Part shown: piece after piece, positions 7,631-16,283 of the stretch
Position numbering within the stretch: the first letter of the stretch is position 1
How the letters are laid out: every line of letters starts with the position of its first letter
NCBI RefSeq assembly: GCF_002844195.1
Contig: NZ_PEND01000005.1
Span: forward strand, 434,001-498,000
From: Halegenticoccus soli
GTDB lineage: Archaea; Halobacteriota; Halobacteria; Halobacteriales; Haloferacaceae
DNA: 64,000 nt
Direction of reading: 5' to 3'
The notes under the pieces: model-generated
The model's database searches: none
What the model was told of the DNA's origin: nothing
The model's input: only the letters and a program-made list of their open reading frames with translations
Position numbers and translations under genes: made by a program

Positions 7631-7635
7631 TTGGA

Positions 7636-7947
7636 TCAGGACTTGGCGGACGGATCGTCGGCGAGCGTGAACGTCTCATCGCTGCCGTGCCACTCCTCGA
7701 CGAGATCGGCTTCGTTGCGGGCATCCGTATCTGCCGTGTCCGGAAGTGAATCCCCTTCGAGTTCGTCAAGGACGGTAAACGCCCGATCGTTCGGATCCGC
7801 CCGCTGCTGTCGTTCGATCCACTCGAGGAGGGCCTTCTGCCCAGCTTCCTTGAGCGAGAGCCCCTGTTCCCGAGCGAACTCGCGGAAGCGTTCGTACTCG
7901 TCCTCCCTCAGTTCGGTCTGAACGTGCTTGGTGTCGTTGCTGCTCAT
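7636..7947 (-). CDS. VapB-like antitoxin, RHH type
   Basis: A 103-residue acidic protein. Residues 8-45 (KHVQTELREDEYERFREFAR, then a helix through EAGQKALLEWI) fit a ribbon-helix-helix DNA-binding unit. The remaining half is disordered and acidic (LEGDSLPDTADTDARNEADL), as expected for a toxin-neutralising tail. It is encoded just before the PIN protein. It probably binds its own promoter together with the PIN partner, and it would be the functional half of the pair if the PIN protein is inactive. Confidence 0.75.
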   Translation of the reverse strand: MSSNDTKHVQTELREDEYERFREFAREQGLSLKEAGQKALLEWIERQQRADPNDRAFTVLDELEGDSLPDTADTDARNEADLVEEWHGSDETFTLADDPSAKS

Positions 7948-8250
7948 ACAATCCCTCAGTTGCTACGGCACTCTACTGATTCATGGACTATAAGATGTTC
8001 GCATAGATGATTTCATGAAAAAGGCTAGGGCGCAGAGGCTGCAAAGTGTTCCACCCACCAGAGATTCACGAACGGGGGCTTCCGAATCGATCACTCTGAG
8101 GACAGAGCGCACGCGTTCTACTGGTGCGTTCCTCGGGCCGGACATGGCACCGCCCTCCGGATTCCGCTCCAGATCTTCCAACCGCAATGGACCCGTATGT
8201 CGAAAAGGGTAGTTGTCGCCTGTACTGCCACGGCGTGTCCGAAGTGTGAA
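7948..8250. other. Gene-free stretch of about 300 bp
   Basis: Only short overlapping frames without family resemblance are present. The segment holds the promoter region of the antitoxin gene near 7950-7990 and the 3' flank of the beta-helix gene. No hairpin or repeat was noticed. Confidence 0.5.
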
Positions 8251-9546
8251 TCACGCCATGCCGTAGCCGTCCGTTTGCGCCTCTGTCGTCTCCCACGAGG
8301 TGGCCCTCTCGGCTGACCTGGGTGAGGCTTTAGGGTCGGGCATCGATGGTTGATCGCCGGGTACCGGCTGGTCGCGCCAATCGCCGGCGGGGAAGTCGCC
8401 GGTTTCGGCTCGGCGTTCGAGCGCGGTGAAGACGTCGGTCACCTCGGTGCTCCCCCCAATCCCATCCGATTCGATGTTCGGCGGGAGGCTCGTCACGAAC
8501 TCGTTGTCGTGAAAGCTGTTCCCCTCGCCCGCGGGTCGCCCGAGTGCGAGGTCCGCTCGATCGGAGCCGTCGACCCGGTTGTTCCGGATCTCGTTCCCCG
8601 ACGATTCGACGACGTGGGGGTGGACCACAATTCCGAAGTGGTCGTGGTCGTGAACCCGGTTCCCGGCGACGATGTTGTCGGATCCTCCCCAGAGGAGGAT
8701 TCCCATCCCGATGAGCGGATACGACGACAGGGCCGGAGCGCCCGCCTCGTTGTTCGCGTAGACCTGGTTGCCGACGAGACGGGAGGATCGCTGGGGCGGG
8801 TCTGCCCTGTCAAGGGTATTCGGGAAGATACCCACCTTGTTGTACCGCCAGACGGAGTCTCTGACGGTCAGAGATCCGCCGGTGCTCGTGCCCGAGTACC
8901 CGATGGCGTTGTACTCGGCGACGACATCGGAGATCACGGCGTCGTAGGGGCGGTTTCGACCGAGGTAGAAGCCGGCGTCGGGGTGGCCCGACGCGTAACT
9001 GTGTTCGAATCGTCCGTCCCGTGAATCGTAGGCGTAAATTCCGTAGTAGCCGTTGTTGTACGCCGTGAGAAAGCTCCCGCGGAACCCCTCCACACCGGAC
9101 CAGTAGAACCCGGTCCCTCGGTAGAACCGTCCAGTCAGGTTCTCGATGGCGACCCCGTCGGCGGTCACCTCGATGGCGTTTCTCCTTCTAAACCCCCCAT
9201 CCAAGACGACCTCGTTCCTGTCGCGTCCCCGGACCGTCACGCCCGGCGTCGACACGACGACCTCCTCGGCGTACGTGCCTGGCGCCACGAGGACCAGATC
9301 GCCCGCCGAGGCGGCGTCGACGCCGGCCTGAATCGTCTCGTAGTCCTCGGGGATCTGAACGACGTCGTAGTCGCGCCCCCCGTCGATCGTCGCGGAGGCG
9401 TCGTCTTCCGGGTTTCCGGCACCACCCCCGCCGCCGTTCCGCCGCCCGCCTTCTGTGATCCGTGGCGCCGCACACCCGGCCGAGCCGACGACTCCCAGGT
9501 TGCTCGCCATCCGAAGGATCTGTCGTCTAGACATCATCGTGGCCAA
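8251..9546 (-). CDS. Exported right-handed beta-helix lipoprotein (NosD/pectate-lyase-like fold)
   Basis: A 431-residue protein starting with a Tat motif (SRRQILRMASNLG) and a lipobox ending in SAGC, followed by a Gly/Asn-rich linker. Exported haloarchaeal lipoproteins commonly have this design. Residues about 60-370 are parallel beta-helix repeats opening with IPEDYETIQAGVDAASAGD and LVAPGTYAEEVVVSTPGVTV, typical of the NosD/PbH1 group. Such folds bind or cleave polysaccharides on the cell surface, but no catalytic residues can be assigned. The last 60 residues are low-complexity. It stands alone, and two further beta-helix proteins lie at 30.9-34.1 kb. Confidence 0.8.
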   Translation of the reverse strand: MATMMSRRQILRMASNLGVVGSAGCAAPRITEGGRRNGGGGGAGNPEDDASATIDGGRDYDVVQIPEDYETIQAGVDAASAGDLVLVAPGTYAEEVVVSTPGVTVRGRDRNEVVLDGGFRRRNAIEVTADGVAIENLTGRFYRGTGFYWSGVEGFRGSFLTAYNNGYYGIYAYDSRDGRFEHSYASGHPDAGFYLGRNRPYDAVISDVVAEYNAIGYSGTSTGGSLTVRDSVWRYNKVGIFPNTLDRADPPQRSSRLVGNQVYANNEAGAPALSSYPLIGMGILLWGGSDNIVAGNRVHDHDHFGIVVHPHVVESSGNEIRNNRVDGSDRADLALGRPAGEGNSFHDNEFVTSLPPNIESDGIGGSTEVTDVFTALERRAETGDFPAGDWRDQPVPGDQPSMPDPKASPRSAERATSWETTEAQTDGYGMA

Positions 9547-9570
9547 AATCTACGGGGGCAGTCCACATGA

Positions 9571-9605
9571 CATCCTCCCCGCCGTGGCCGGCGGGATTCT
9601 CTCCG
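9571..9605. mobile_element. Solitary IS200/IS605-type end hairpin
   Basis: The motif CATCCTCCCCGCC and GGCGGGATTC flank a hairpin at 9578-9595 with arms CCCGCCG/CGGCGGG. This matches the GACATCCTCCC...GGGATTC ends of haloarchaeal IS200/IS605 elements such as the one at 47177-47204. No other part of an element is present. Confidence 0.5.
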
Positions 9606-9618
9606 TAAGTAAGATCAG

Positions 9619-10050
9619 TTAGTCCAGATCTTCATGTAGATAGCGGTAGATTGCCTCGGAGAACCGCTCAAGGCGTCCAAGATCATGATAGATATTGTGT
9701 ATTTCTCCCGTATCGATGTGGCGGTAGCGATGGGCAAGAACATTCCGAAGGCCGCCGATATCGATGAATTCCTGACGGTGCGATGCTGGGAGCACGCCTA
9801 GCTCAACGAGTGCAACGAACACCTTTGCGTTTGTCGTCTCATTGAGATTGCGTCCTTAAAGGCGACCGATTAGCCGACCGATGTCGATGCACGTCTGTGT
9901 GGCTTTTTCAAGACGTCGTTCGACGATATCTTGGAGATCCGCATCGTTCTCGAAGCGGTCTTTTGGGACGCCCTGCTTCTCACGAAGTCCATCGAGGTAC
10001 TCCTCAAGATCCGCGAGCATTTCGCGGAGCCGAGCCTGTTCGTCAACCAT
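9619..10050 (-). pseudogene. hepT: HepT-like HEPN toxin with an in-frame stop codon
   Basis: The frame starts at ATG 10050 (MVDEQARLREMLADLEEYLD), overlapping the end of the mntA gene by 8 nt. After residue 64 it meets TAA at 9856-9858. The same frame then continues through NLNETTNAKVFVALVELGVL to a normal C-terminus that contains the HEPN motif R-x4-H-x-Y (RNVLAHRY). Read-through would give 142 amino-acid codons, the normal HepT size. HepT is an RNase-type HEPN toxin neutralised by MntA, which AMPylates it. The truncated product lacks the catalytic motif, so the toxin is presumably dead unless the stop is a sequencing error or is read through. Confidence 0.8.
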
Positions 10051-10486
10051 GCTCGCGGCGTTGGAGACGGCGCTGGATCGTGCGTTCAGCATCTTCGATA
10101 CGGCGCTGAACGAGTTCTTCTTGTCGTTTACGAGCCGGTTCAAGCCGGTCGCGAAGTTGGGCGGCGTCCTCGTCTGTGCCGATGAGAAGCTCTCCCTGTT
10201 CGAGAGCCTCGACTGCGATTCGGGGATCAACAGATGTAATTCGCACTACATCGACATCATCTCGCCCGAGAATTCGTGTGAGATCGGTGACGAGCGAGAG
10301 ATGGGTATTGGTGAGGTCTTCGAGTGAATCGTCGTATTCGACAGCTATGTCGACGTCACTGCCTATGGTGGCACGGCCGGTTGCATAGGAGCCGAACAGT
10401 AGCGCGAGCGAGACGGGAGCCTCTTCGAGTCGTGTGATCACGGCCTCACGAACATCGGACGGCAGATTGTTAACCGGCTGTCCCAT
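10043..10486 (-). CDS. mntA: MntA-type minimal nucleotidyltransferase (antitoxin)
   Basis: A 147-residue protein with the nucleotidyltransferase signature G-S-x10-D-x-D (ALLFGSYATGRATIGSDVDI) near residues 30-48 and a third acidic site in VDVVRI. MntA proteins AMPylate a tyrosine of HepT and so neutralise it. Here the antitoxin frame is intact, with a C-terminal helical extension (RDRLEPARKRQEELVQRRIE), while the downstream toxin is interrupted. The ATGGTTGA overlap with hepT shows translational coupling. Confidence 0.85.
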   Translation of the reverse strand: MGQPVNNLPSDVREAVITRLEEAPVSLALLFGSYATGRATIGSDVDIAVEYDDSLEDLTNTHLSLVTDLTRILGRDDVDVVRITSVDPRIAVEALEQGELLIGTDEDAAQLRDRLEPARKRQEELVQRRIEDAERTIQRRLQRREHG

Positions 10487-10599
10487 TCTCTACCTGCACA
10501 TATCGTTTCCGAGGGTATGAATCCTTGCTCTTTGACACCGTCCCTGTCCTAACCCACAGCGCGATTTCTGAGAGTAGTTGTGTCCGAATCCACAGGCCT

Positions 10600-10725
10600 G
10601 TGAACCTCCGCCCTACTTCGGTGCTTTGCGCCTCCGTTGAGGGTGGGGGAGTTCACAACTGCTTTACCTTCCAGTGGAATTCCAACGCCGAAGCAGGAAG
10701 CCGCAATGTCACCTGATGTGTGACG
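10600..10725. mobile_element. Possible TnpB-element right-end relic
   Basis: GTGAACCTCCGCCCTAC at about 10600 resembles the right end GTGAACTACCCTGCCCTAC of the 28519 element. GTTCAC occurs again near 10655, and GCAGGAAGCC near 10695 resembles the GAAGCAGGAAGCC found near tnpB 3' ends. No gene is present. The interpretation as a scrambled end fragment is tentative. Confidence 0.3.
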
Positions 10726-10746
10726 CGCCGGAGTAGATTAAGGTAT

Positions 10747-12462
10747 TCACGCGAGTCGCTCCAGAAGATCATCGACGTGTAGCACCCCCCTCAGACCGAG
10801 CGCCTCGCCGACTCTCGTAACGATAGGGGCCCGCAGGCCGGCCTCGTCCATCACCGCCTCGTCGGCGAACACCTCGCGAGGGGTGCCGTCGGCGACGACC
10901 TCGCCCGCCGAGAGGGCGATGACCCGGTCGGCGTGGGCGCGGACGAACTCAACGTCGTGGGTGATACAGACGACGAGACGGCCTTCGGCCACGAGATCGC
11001 TGATCGCCTCTCCGATGATCGAGACGCCAGCGGCGTCCTGTCCCGCCGTGGGTTCGTCGAGGACGATCACGGGCGTCCGCATCGCGAGCACCGATGCGAG
11101 GGCGACGCGCTTGCGGGCGGCCCGACCGAGTTCGTAGGTGTCGGACTCCCGAACAGAGTCGAGCGTCAGCTGCTCGATCGCCGCCTCGACCCGCGTTTCG
11201 GCGTCGACGCGGTCGAGGTTCTCCGGACCGAAGCGGATCTCGTCCTCGACGGTCGCACGGAACAACTGATCGTCGGGGTTCTGGAAGACGAGGCCGACGT
11301 CGGCCGAGAGTTCCGCCACGCTCGCCGTGCGGGTATCGGTTCCCCGCACGACGACTCGTCCCGCCGTCGGCCTGAGCAGGCCGTTCAGGTGTTTCGCGAG
11401 CGTCGTCTTGCCCGCACCGTTGTGTCCGACGAGCGCGACGCAGCCGCCGTTCATCGCGAGAGTGACGCCCCGAAGCGCCTCGACCCCGCTTTCGTAGACG
11501 TGGCGGGCGTTTTCGATCCGAATCCGTGGATCCACAGAAGATCCACGGGTCGTACCGTCGGGGACGGAGTCGCTATTCGGAATGGCGGTCGTCACGACCT
11601 CGGCGTGGCGCGTTATCTCCTCGACGGTTTCCGCGACCGTGAGCGGGAGCGGCCGGTCCGCCGGCACGACGCCGCGATCGCGGAGGCGACGGCCGACGTC
11701 GACCGTCGGCGGAACGCGCACCGCGTCGTCAAATGACCGGTCGGCGCCGAGCGACCGGGCGTCGAGCACCTCTCGTGGCGGGGCGTCGCAAACGAGGCGT
11801 CCGTCCTCGAAGACGAGGAGACGCTCCGATCGCGGTGCGAGGCGTTGGAGGTCCTGGCTCACGAGAACCACCGTGCGTCCAGCAGCGTGGATTCGACTGA
11901 CCGCGTCGAAAACGGCGTCGGTCCCGTCGGGATCGAGCTGCGACGTCGGCTCGTCGAGCACCAGCACCGCCGGTTCCAGCGCGAGAACGCTAGCGATGGC
12001 GACTCGCTGAAGCTGGCCGCCGGAGAGCGTGTTCGGATCGCGCTCGGCGAGGTCGACGATGCCGACCCGCTCGAGTTCGGCCCTCGCGCGACGTTCCAAC
12101 TCGGCCGACGGGACGCCGCGCTGTTCGAGGCCGAACGCGACCTCCTCCAGCACGGTAGTCGCTGCGCCGGTCAATTGGTCGAACGGGTTCTCGAAGACGT
12201 ACCCAACCGCGTTCCCGAGGCTGGTGATGCTCGTCGTCGAGGTGTCGACGTCCCCGACGGTGACCGACCCTTCGAAGTCGCCGCCGAAGAAGTTCGGGAT
12301 AAACCCGGGAAGGAGTCGACAGAACGTCGTCTTTCCCGCGTCCGAGGGGCCGGTGACGCCGACGAACGAGCCGGCGTCGATGCGGCAGGACACCTCACGA
12401 AGCGCTGGCTCCTCGGTGTTCTTGTAGACGAACGTAACGCTGTCGACGTACACGTCGCTCAT
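10747..12462 (-). CDS. ECF transporter ATPase, two fused ABC domains (EcfA-EcfA')
   Basis: A 571-residue fusion of two energy-coupling-factor ATPases. Domain 1 has Walker [12 protein letters not shown] near residue 38, signature [13 protein letters not shown] and Walker [16 protein letters not shown]. Domain 2 has Walker [14 protein letters not shown] near residue 343 and Walker [14 protein letters not shown], but its signature is the degenerate [15 protein letters not shown] instead of LSGGQ. Fused ATPases replacing EcfA1/EcfA2 are normal for haloarchaeal ECF systems. The enzyme powers uptake through the EcfT protein encoded immediately upstream with a 4-bp overlap. Confidence 0.92.
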   Translation of the reverse strand: MSDVYVDSVTFVYKNTEEPALREVSCRIDAGSFVGVTGPSDAGKTTFCRLLPGFIPNFFGGDFEGSVTVGDVDTSTTSITSLGNAVGYVFENPFDQLTGAATTVLEEVAFGLEQRGVPSAELERRARAELERVGIVDLAERDPNTLSGGQLQRVAIASVLALEPAVLVLDEPTSQLDPDGTDAVFDAVSRIHAAGRTVVLVSQDLQRLAPRSERLLVFEDGRLVCDAPPREVLDARSLGADRSFDDAVRVPPTVDVGRRLRDRGVVPADRPLPLTVAETVEEITRHAEVVTTAIPNSDSVPDGTTRGSSVDPRIRIENARHVYESGVEALRGVTLAMNGGCVALVGHNGAGKTTLAKHLNGLLRPTAGRVVVRGTDTRTASVAELSADVGLVFQNPDDQLFRATVEDEIRFGPENLDRVDAETRVEAAIEQLTLDSVRESDTYELGRAARKRVALASVLAMRTPVIVLDEPTAGQDAAGVSIIGEAISDLVAEGRLVVCITHDVEFVRAHADRVIALSAGEVVADGTPREVFADEAVMDEAGLRAPIVTRVGEALGLRGVLHVDDLLERLA

Positions 12463-13226
12463 ACGAGCCTCCAGGCGACGAGGGCGACGACGCCGAGGAC
12501 GGCGGCGACGCGCAGCGCGTGGTCGAGCGGCGATTCGACGAGCGAGTACAGCGACGAACGGGGTCCCTCGATTGAGAACCCCCGCGCTTCCAGCGCGAGC
12601 GATCGGGTCCGCGTCGAGATGAGCGCCCCGATCAACAACGGAGTCAACAGCGCGACGAGCGCGAGGATACGGTTCCGGGGCGATCCGCTGGTGTCCAGCC
12701 CACGCGACCGTTGGGCGTCGAGGATGCGTCCGGCGCGCCGCTGGAGGTCCGGCACTAGCTGGAGCGACGCCACGAACACGTACCCTAATTTCCGGGGCAC
12801 ACCCTTCTCGGTGAGGCTCACCATCAGTTTCTTCGGGTGGGTCGTCGTGACGAACAGCAGCCCCGCCAACACGAACGCCGTGAGGACGCCGAAGAAGGAC
12901 ACGGCGTACAGTACGCCTTCACGCCAGAGCGTGACGGGACCGACAGCGAGGAGTGCCACGCCCGCTCCTTTCGTGAACAGGCCGTGGATGACCAGCAGGC
13001 CGACGCCGAGTGGCACCAGGATCGGAACCGCGGCCCGTCCGACGGCGCGCCCGACGCCGGCGAGGGAAGCCGCACCGGCGAGCGCGGCGAGCAACGCCAA
13101 CAGCACCGGAACGGGAGCGAGGTACGCTCCGAGGATACAACAGACCAGGAGTACCACCTTCGTCACCGGGTGCAGACGATGGACGACGCTGTCGTCCGGG
13201 TGGTAGGCGACGGGTTCGCCGTTCAT
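12459..13226 (-). CDS. ecfT: ECF transporter transmembrane protein EcfT
   Basis: A 255-residue integral membrane protein with about five to six hydrophobic segments. The cytoplasmic coupling helix motif [17 protein letters not shown] contains the Arg-rich sequence with which EcfT contacts the ATPase grooves. The stop overlaps the ATPase start (ATGA type) and the start lies 28 nt after the S component stop. The gene order is therefore S-T-A on one transcript. EcfT forms the scaffold on which the substrate-binding S component topples to release substrate. Confidence 0.9.
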   Translation of the reverse strand: MNGEPVAYHPDDSVVHRLHPVTKVVLLVCCILGAYLAPVPVLLALLAALAGAASLAGVGRAVGRAAVPILVPLGVGLLVIHGLFTKGAGVALLAVGPVTLWREGVLYAVSFFGVLTAFVLAGLLFVTTTHPKKLMVSLTEKGVPRKLGYVFVASLQLVPDLQRRAGRILDAQRSRGLDTSGSPRNRILALVALLTPLLIGALISTRTRSLALEARGFSIEGPRSSLYSLVESPLDHALRVAAVLGVVALVAWRLV

Positions 13227-13254
13227 CGCCGGAGCGGAGAGCTGCGATCCACGG

Positions 13255-13875
13255 TCAACGGTCCCTATCCAGCACCTTCGCCGCCGTTTCTGGTCGGTAT
13301 CGCGCAGGGATCCGCTCGGCGATGAGCGCCGCGAGCAGGGCGGTCACGACCTTGTCGATAGGTTCGACGACGAGCGTCTGGCCGACCACGGCCGACCAGA
13401 TGTTGGAGCCGGTCGCCCGGAAGAACGCGGTGACGGCGTCGGATCCGGTGCCCGTGACGCCTCCGAAAGCCAGCACCGTGATCGGCGCGCCCATCACGAT
13501 GGAGATGATCGCGAGGACGAGCCCGACGACGACTACCTTCCAGTAGCGGCGGAACCACCCCCTTCGTGCCATGTAGCCCGCCGCGAGACCGAACGCGACC
13601 TGCAGCGGCGTGTACGCCCAGAACGTCGGATTGACGATGAAACCCTCGACGAGGTTGACGAACACCCCGGTGAGTGCGGCCGTCCAGGGCCCGACGAGTA
13701 TGGCGATGAGCACGACCCCGAGAGCGTCGAGGTAGAGGAACGGCACCTTTACCACGTTGACGACGTACGCGGCGACGACGCTCAACGCGACGCCCATCGG
13801 GATGAGCACCCACGTCTGCGTCGTGAACTCTCGACGGACGCGATCGAGGTACCCCGATTCGGTCGGGTCAGCCAT
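13255..13875 (-). CDS. ECF transporter substrate-binding S component
   Basis: A 206-residue protein with about six transmembrane segments (QTWVLIPMGVALSVVAAYVV, then helices through VGPWTAALTGVFVNLVEGF). Size and topology match ECF S components. The polar motif region (NPTFWAYTPLQVAFG) is probably near the binding site. The ligand cannot be read from the sequence. The neighbouring ADP-ribosylglycohydrolase suggests a nucleoside or other ribosylated compound, which is inference only. The gene is first in the ecf operon and preceded by a TATA box with an overlapping inverted repeat. Confidence 0.8.
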   Translation of the reverse strand: MADPTESGYLDRVRREFTTQTWVLIPMGVALSVVAAYVVNVVKVPFLYLDALGVVLIAILVGPWTAALTGVFVNLVEGFIVNPTFWAYTPLQVAFGLAAGYMARRGWFRRYWKVVVVGLVLAIISIVMGAPITVLAFGGVTGTGSDAVTAFFRATGSNIWSAVVGQTLVVEPIDKVVTALLAALIAERIPARYRPETAAKVLDRDR

Positions 13876-13897
13876 CGTATATCACCGCCAACCGAAT

Positions 13898-13996
13898 AAT
13901 CACCGGTCGAAGGGCTCTTCGGTGATTCTGCTTCGATTCGGAGAGTTGAATAAGATTTTCCTTCATACAACGTGTACGATCCTGCACGTTATATAG
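13898..13996 (-). promoter_or_regulatory. Promoter and candidate operators of the ECF operon
   Basis: On the minus strand a TATA element (CTATATAAC) lies at 13987-13996. It runs into the inverted repeat AACGTG-N10-CACGTT (13969-13990), which would cover the region just downstream of the box. A second inverted repeat, AATCACCG-N14-CGGTGATT (13898-13927), lies further down in the leader before the S component start at 13875. Either could be a repressor site or a leader RNA structure. Confidence 0.45.
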
Positions 13997-14020
13997 GCGT
14001 TCCGGATCAGTGGCAAGGAA

Positions 14021-15346
14021 TCACACGACCTGATCGACGAGAGTCACCGTCTCGGCCGTCAGCCACTCGATGGAGGGGCACGGTTGATCCGCAAGCGCCG
14101 TCCGCGCGCGATCCCCAAGGGGATCCACCCACGCATCCGGCAGCGCGTCGCGTCCGACGTGGAGGCCGACGGCAGATCCGACGGTCGCACCGTTGCAGTC
14201 GGTATCGAAGCCCGCGCCGACGGCTCGCGAGATCGCCGTCCCGAAATCGAGGTCGGACCCTGGCCACGCCAGCACCGCCGCGACGACCTGTGCGTTCGGC
14301 AGAACGTGATACCCTTCGTAGTAATCGCCGTCGTCCCACCCGTCGTGAATGCGGTCGATCGCCGTCGCGAAGTCCACCTCGTCGTCGCGCCACGAGAGCA
14401 CCGTCGTCACAGCGTCGGCAAACCGGGAATCGGCCGGGATCTCGGTCAGCCCGATTTCGAGAGCGCTCCGAAGCGTTTCGACGGCCGGAACGGCCGCGAG
14501 CGTCGCCGCGACCCACATCGCTCCGTAGATCCCGTTGCGCACGTGGCTCACCCGCGCGTCGCGGTAGGCGAGCGCCGCCGCCAACTCGGGGTTCCCGGGA
14601 GCGACGTAACCGTAACAGTCCCCTCGAATCTGTGCCCCGATAAGTTCGCGATACGGGTTGCGGCGAGTCGCTGACTCAGGTGGATCGATGCCGTCGAGGA
14701 GGTTCCGATACGCGACGCGCTCGGCGGTGTGTAGTTTTCCCGCGGGCAGCTGCGTCAGCCACGTCCAGGCGAGATCCTCGCTCGTGAAGTCCGGCCCGGC
14801 CCGCCGAAGGGTCTCCAGCGCGGCGACGGTGAAGTCGACGTCGTCGTCGCGAACCGTACCGTCGACGCGGTCTATCCAGCCACCGGTCTCGTCGAGGTCG
14901 AACCCGTTGCTGCCGGAGACGTTGGCTCGGAGGTACCCATCTAACGCTTGATCGGTAGCGTCGAGGAAGCGCCGAATCTCGGTCCGCGTCCACGTCTCGA
15001 CGGGCTTGCCGAGCAGACACCCCGCCAGCCGTCCCACCCATGCACCCGCGATTCGGTCGGTACGCTCGTCGTCGGTGACGTCGAGCCGCCGCGGGCCACT
15101 CGGCCGAGCGGCACGAATCGCCTCCAACTCGTCCGGTTCGTCGGCGCGAGGATCGGGAAGTGATTCGCACTCGTCCAGGAGGGCGTGTGCGCGATCCTGG
15201 TGCGCTTCAGCACCGTCGGCTTCCATATCGGCGATGAGTGCGTCGAACTCGTCGGTCAACTTCTCCGCTGGCCGGCTCGCGTCAGCGAGATGCCGACGCT
15301 CGAGGACGAGTTCCCGCGGTTCGATCGCGAGGTATTCGACATCCAT
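14021..15346 (-). CDS. ADP-ribosylglycohydrolase (DraG/ARH) family protein
   Basis: About 441 residues from the ATG at 15346. An alternative ATG at 15403 adds 19 residues that look like leader sequence. Residues 1-95 form a helical N-terminal extension. The DraG core follows: RIAGAWVGRLAGCLLGKPVE, the acidic metal site RDDDVDFTVAALETL and the C-terminal site GAGFDTDCNGATVGSAVG. These are the conserved binuclear-metal aspartates of the family. Members remove ADP-ribose from proteins or hydrolyse N-ribosides. The gene ends about 145 bp before the ECF S component start on the same strand, with a separate promoter between, so a role in handling the imported compound is plausible. Confidence 0.85.
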   Translation of the reverse strand: MDVEYLAIEPRELVLERRHLADASRPAEKLTDEFDALIADMEADGAEAHQDRAHALLDECESLPDPRADEPDELEAIRAARPSGPRRLDVTDDERTDRIAGAWVGRLAGCLLGKPVETWTRTEIRRFLDATDQALDGYLRANVSGSNGFDLDETGGWIDRVDGTVRDDDVDFTVAALETLRRAGPDFTSEDLAWTWLTQLPAGKLHTAERVAYRNLLDGIDPPESATRRNPYRELIGAQIRGDCYGYVAPGNPELAAALAYRDARVSHVRNGIYGAMWVAATLAAVPAVETLRSALEIGLTEIPADSRFADAVTTVLSWRDDEVDFATAIDRIHDGWDDGDYYEGYHVLPNAQVVAAVLAWPGSDLDFGTAISRAVGAGFDTDCNGATVGSAVGLHVGRDALPDAWVDPLGDRARTALADQPCPSIEWLTAETVTLVDQVV

Positions 15347-15408
15347 ACTGCCCAAGAATCGACCCCAGTACTTAGCTCTCGTTTCGACTGAGAGTTCACA
15401 CATAGTTC

Positions 15409-15438
15409 GAGGCGGAAGCCCACGACTTGAGTCGTGGG
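15409..15438. repeat. IS200/IS605-type end hairpin truncating the IS6 relic
   Basis: GAGGCGGAAG leads into a perfect hairpin CCCACGACT/AGTCGTGGG with loop TG at 15419-15438. It is nearly the same as the hairpin at 925-955. The IS6 transposase reading frame runs straight into it after HYCKLP, which shows that this end sequence cut the older element. Confidence 0.7.
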
Positions 15439-16058
15439 TAACTTACAGTAATGCACAAACTGTTCAAGCCACCGCTGGATACTCGGCCGACTGCCCACCC
15501 AGGAGTTGTAGAAGCGGTCGATGCGCATTTTGAGCGTGTGAAACCGTTTCTCAATCAAGTTTCGCTCGGTGTAGTCGAGCTGACCGCTCAACCCAATTCG
15601 AAAGAGGCCAGTCCGATAGCCGTAGCCATCAACGAGAAACAGAGCGTCCGAGAGATCGTGTTTCTCGGCAAGTTCAGAGAGAAACGTCGTCGCTTGATCA
15701 GTACCACCTTGATCAAACACAGCGATGTCGAGCAGCAGCTTTGTTTCGGTGTTGATTGTGGCATACATCCAAGACCATTCGTCATTAATTTGACAGCGGT
15801 TTCGTCCACCGCGATCCGCTTCGGCTTCGCCTCAGGTGAGTCACATCCGCTGTCAGCCAGCCGATGTACCCAATTCCAGACCGCCCCATGCGAGCGTTCA
15901 ACGCCCAATGTCGCCAAGATCGTTGTTGTCTCGCGGAGCGAACAACCAACCTCATGGAGGCTAACGGCGAACGCCCTGACGAGCGTCGCCGTCCGCTCGT
16001 TCTCCCAAGATTCTTCTAAATCCAGTTCTAAGCACTCGCTGAGCAGGTCTGCAAGCAT
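15439..16058 (-). pseudogene. IS6-family DDE transposase, frameshifted and C-terminally truncated
   Basis: The first segment (16058 leftward) encodes MLADLLSECLELDLEESWEN, an N-terminal HTH-like region and the first catalytic Asp in IAVDETAVK. One base of an A-run is missing near 15788-15791 (minus strand AAATTAAT instead of AAAATTAAT). The frame then shifts, and the continuation IN-DEW-SWMYATINTETKLLL is in the next frame, followed by the second Asp (FLVDGYGY) and the third acidic position (ERNLIEKRFHTLK). The reading stops being transposase-like at FVHYCK, where the hairpin begins. Intact IS6 transposases are about 210-230 residues long. The single-base loss indicates a recent inactivation. 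Confidence 0.85.
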
Positions 16059-16116
16059 TAGTCCAAATTAACTCAACGACCTGCTCTTTCCTCAAACTGG
16101 CTCAACTAGACAGTAC
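15439..16116 (-). mobile_element. IS6-family element, truncated at its 3' side
   Basis: The outer end at 16116 reads inward GTACTGTCTAGTTGAGCC, the terminal inverted repeat style of haloarchaeal IS6 elements, followed by the transposase start at 16058. The other end is missing because the IS200-type hairpin at 15409-15438 interrupts it. Confidence 0.7.
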
Positions 16117-16283
16117 CCGGGCATCTAAAATGGCAGTGATAATTTATATCTACCTCTATTACATTATTTACACAAATGCACAGAGAGGCGCTGATACACA
16201 CGAAGAACAGTAATAAACTGACTGCCGGGTTTATGTGCGTTCGAACAATGGGTTGTGCTAATGACTGTTAGGAGCCAATTCGG

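Noticed and set aside
15788-15791. Programmed frameshifting in the IS6 transposase
   Set aside because: IS6 transposases are normally single-frame, and the copy is also truncated at its 3' side. A one-base loss in an A-run fits inactivation.
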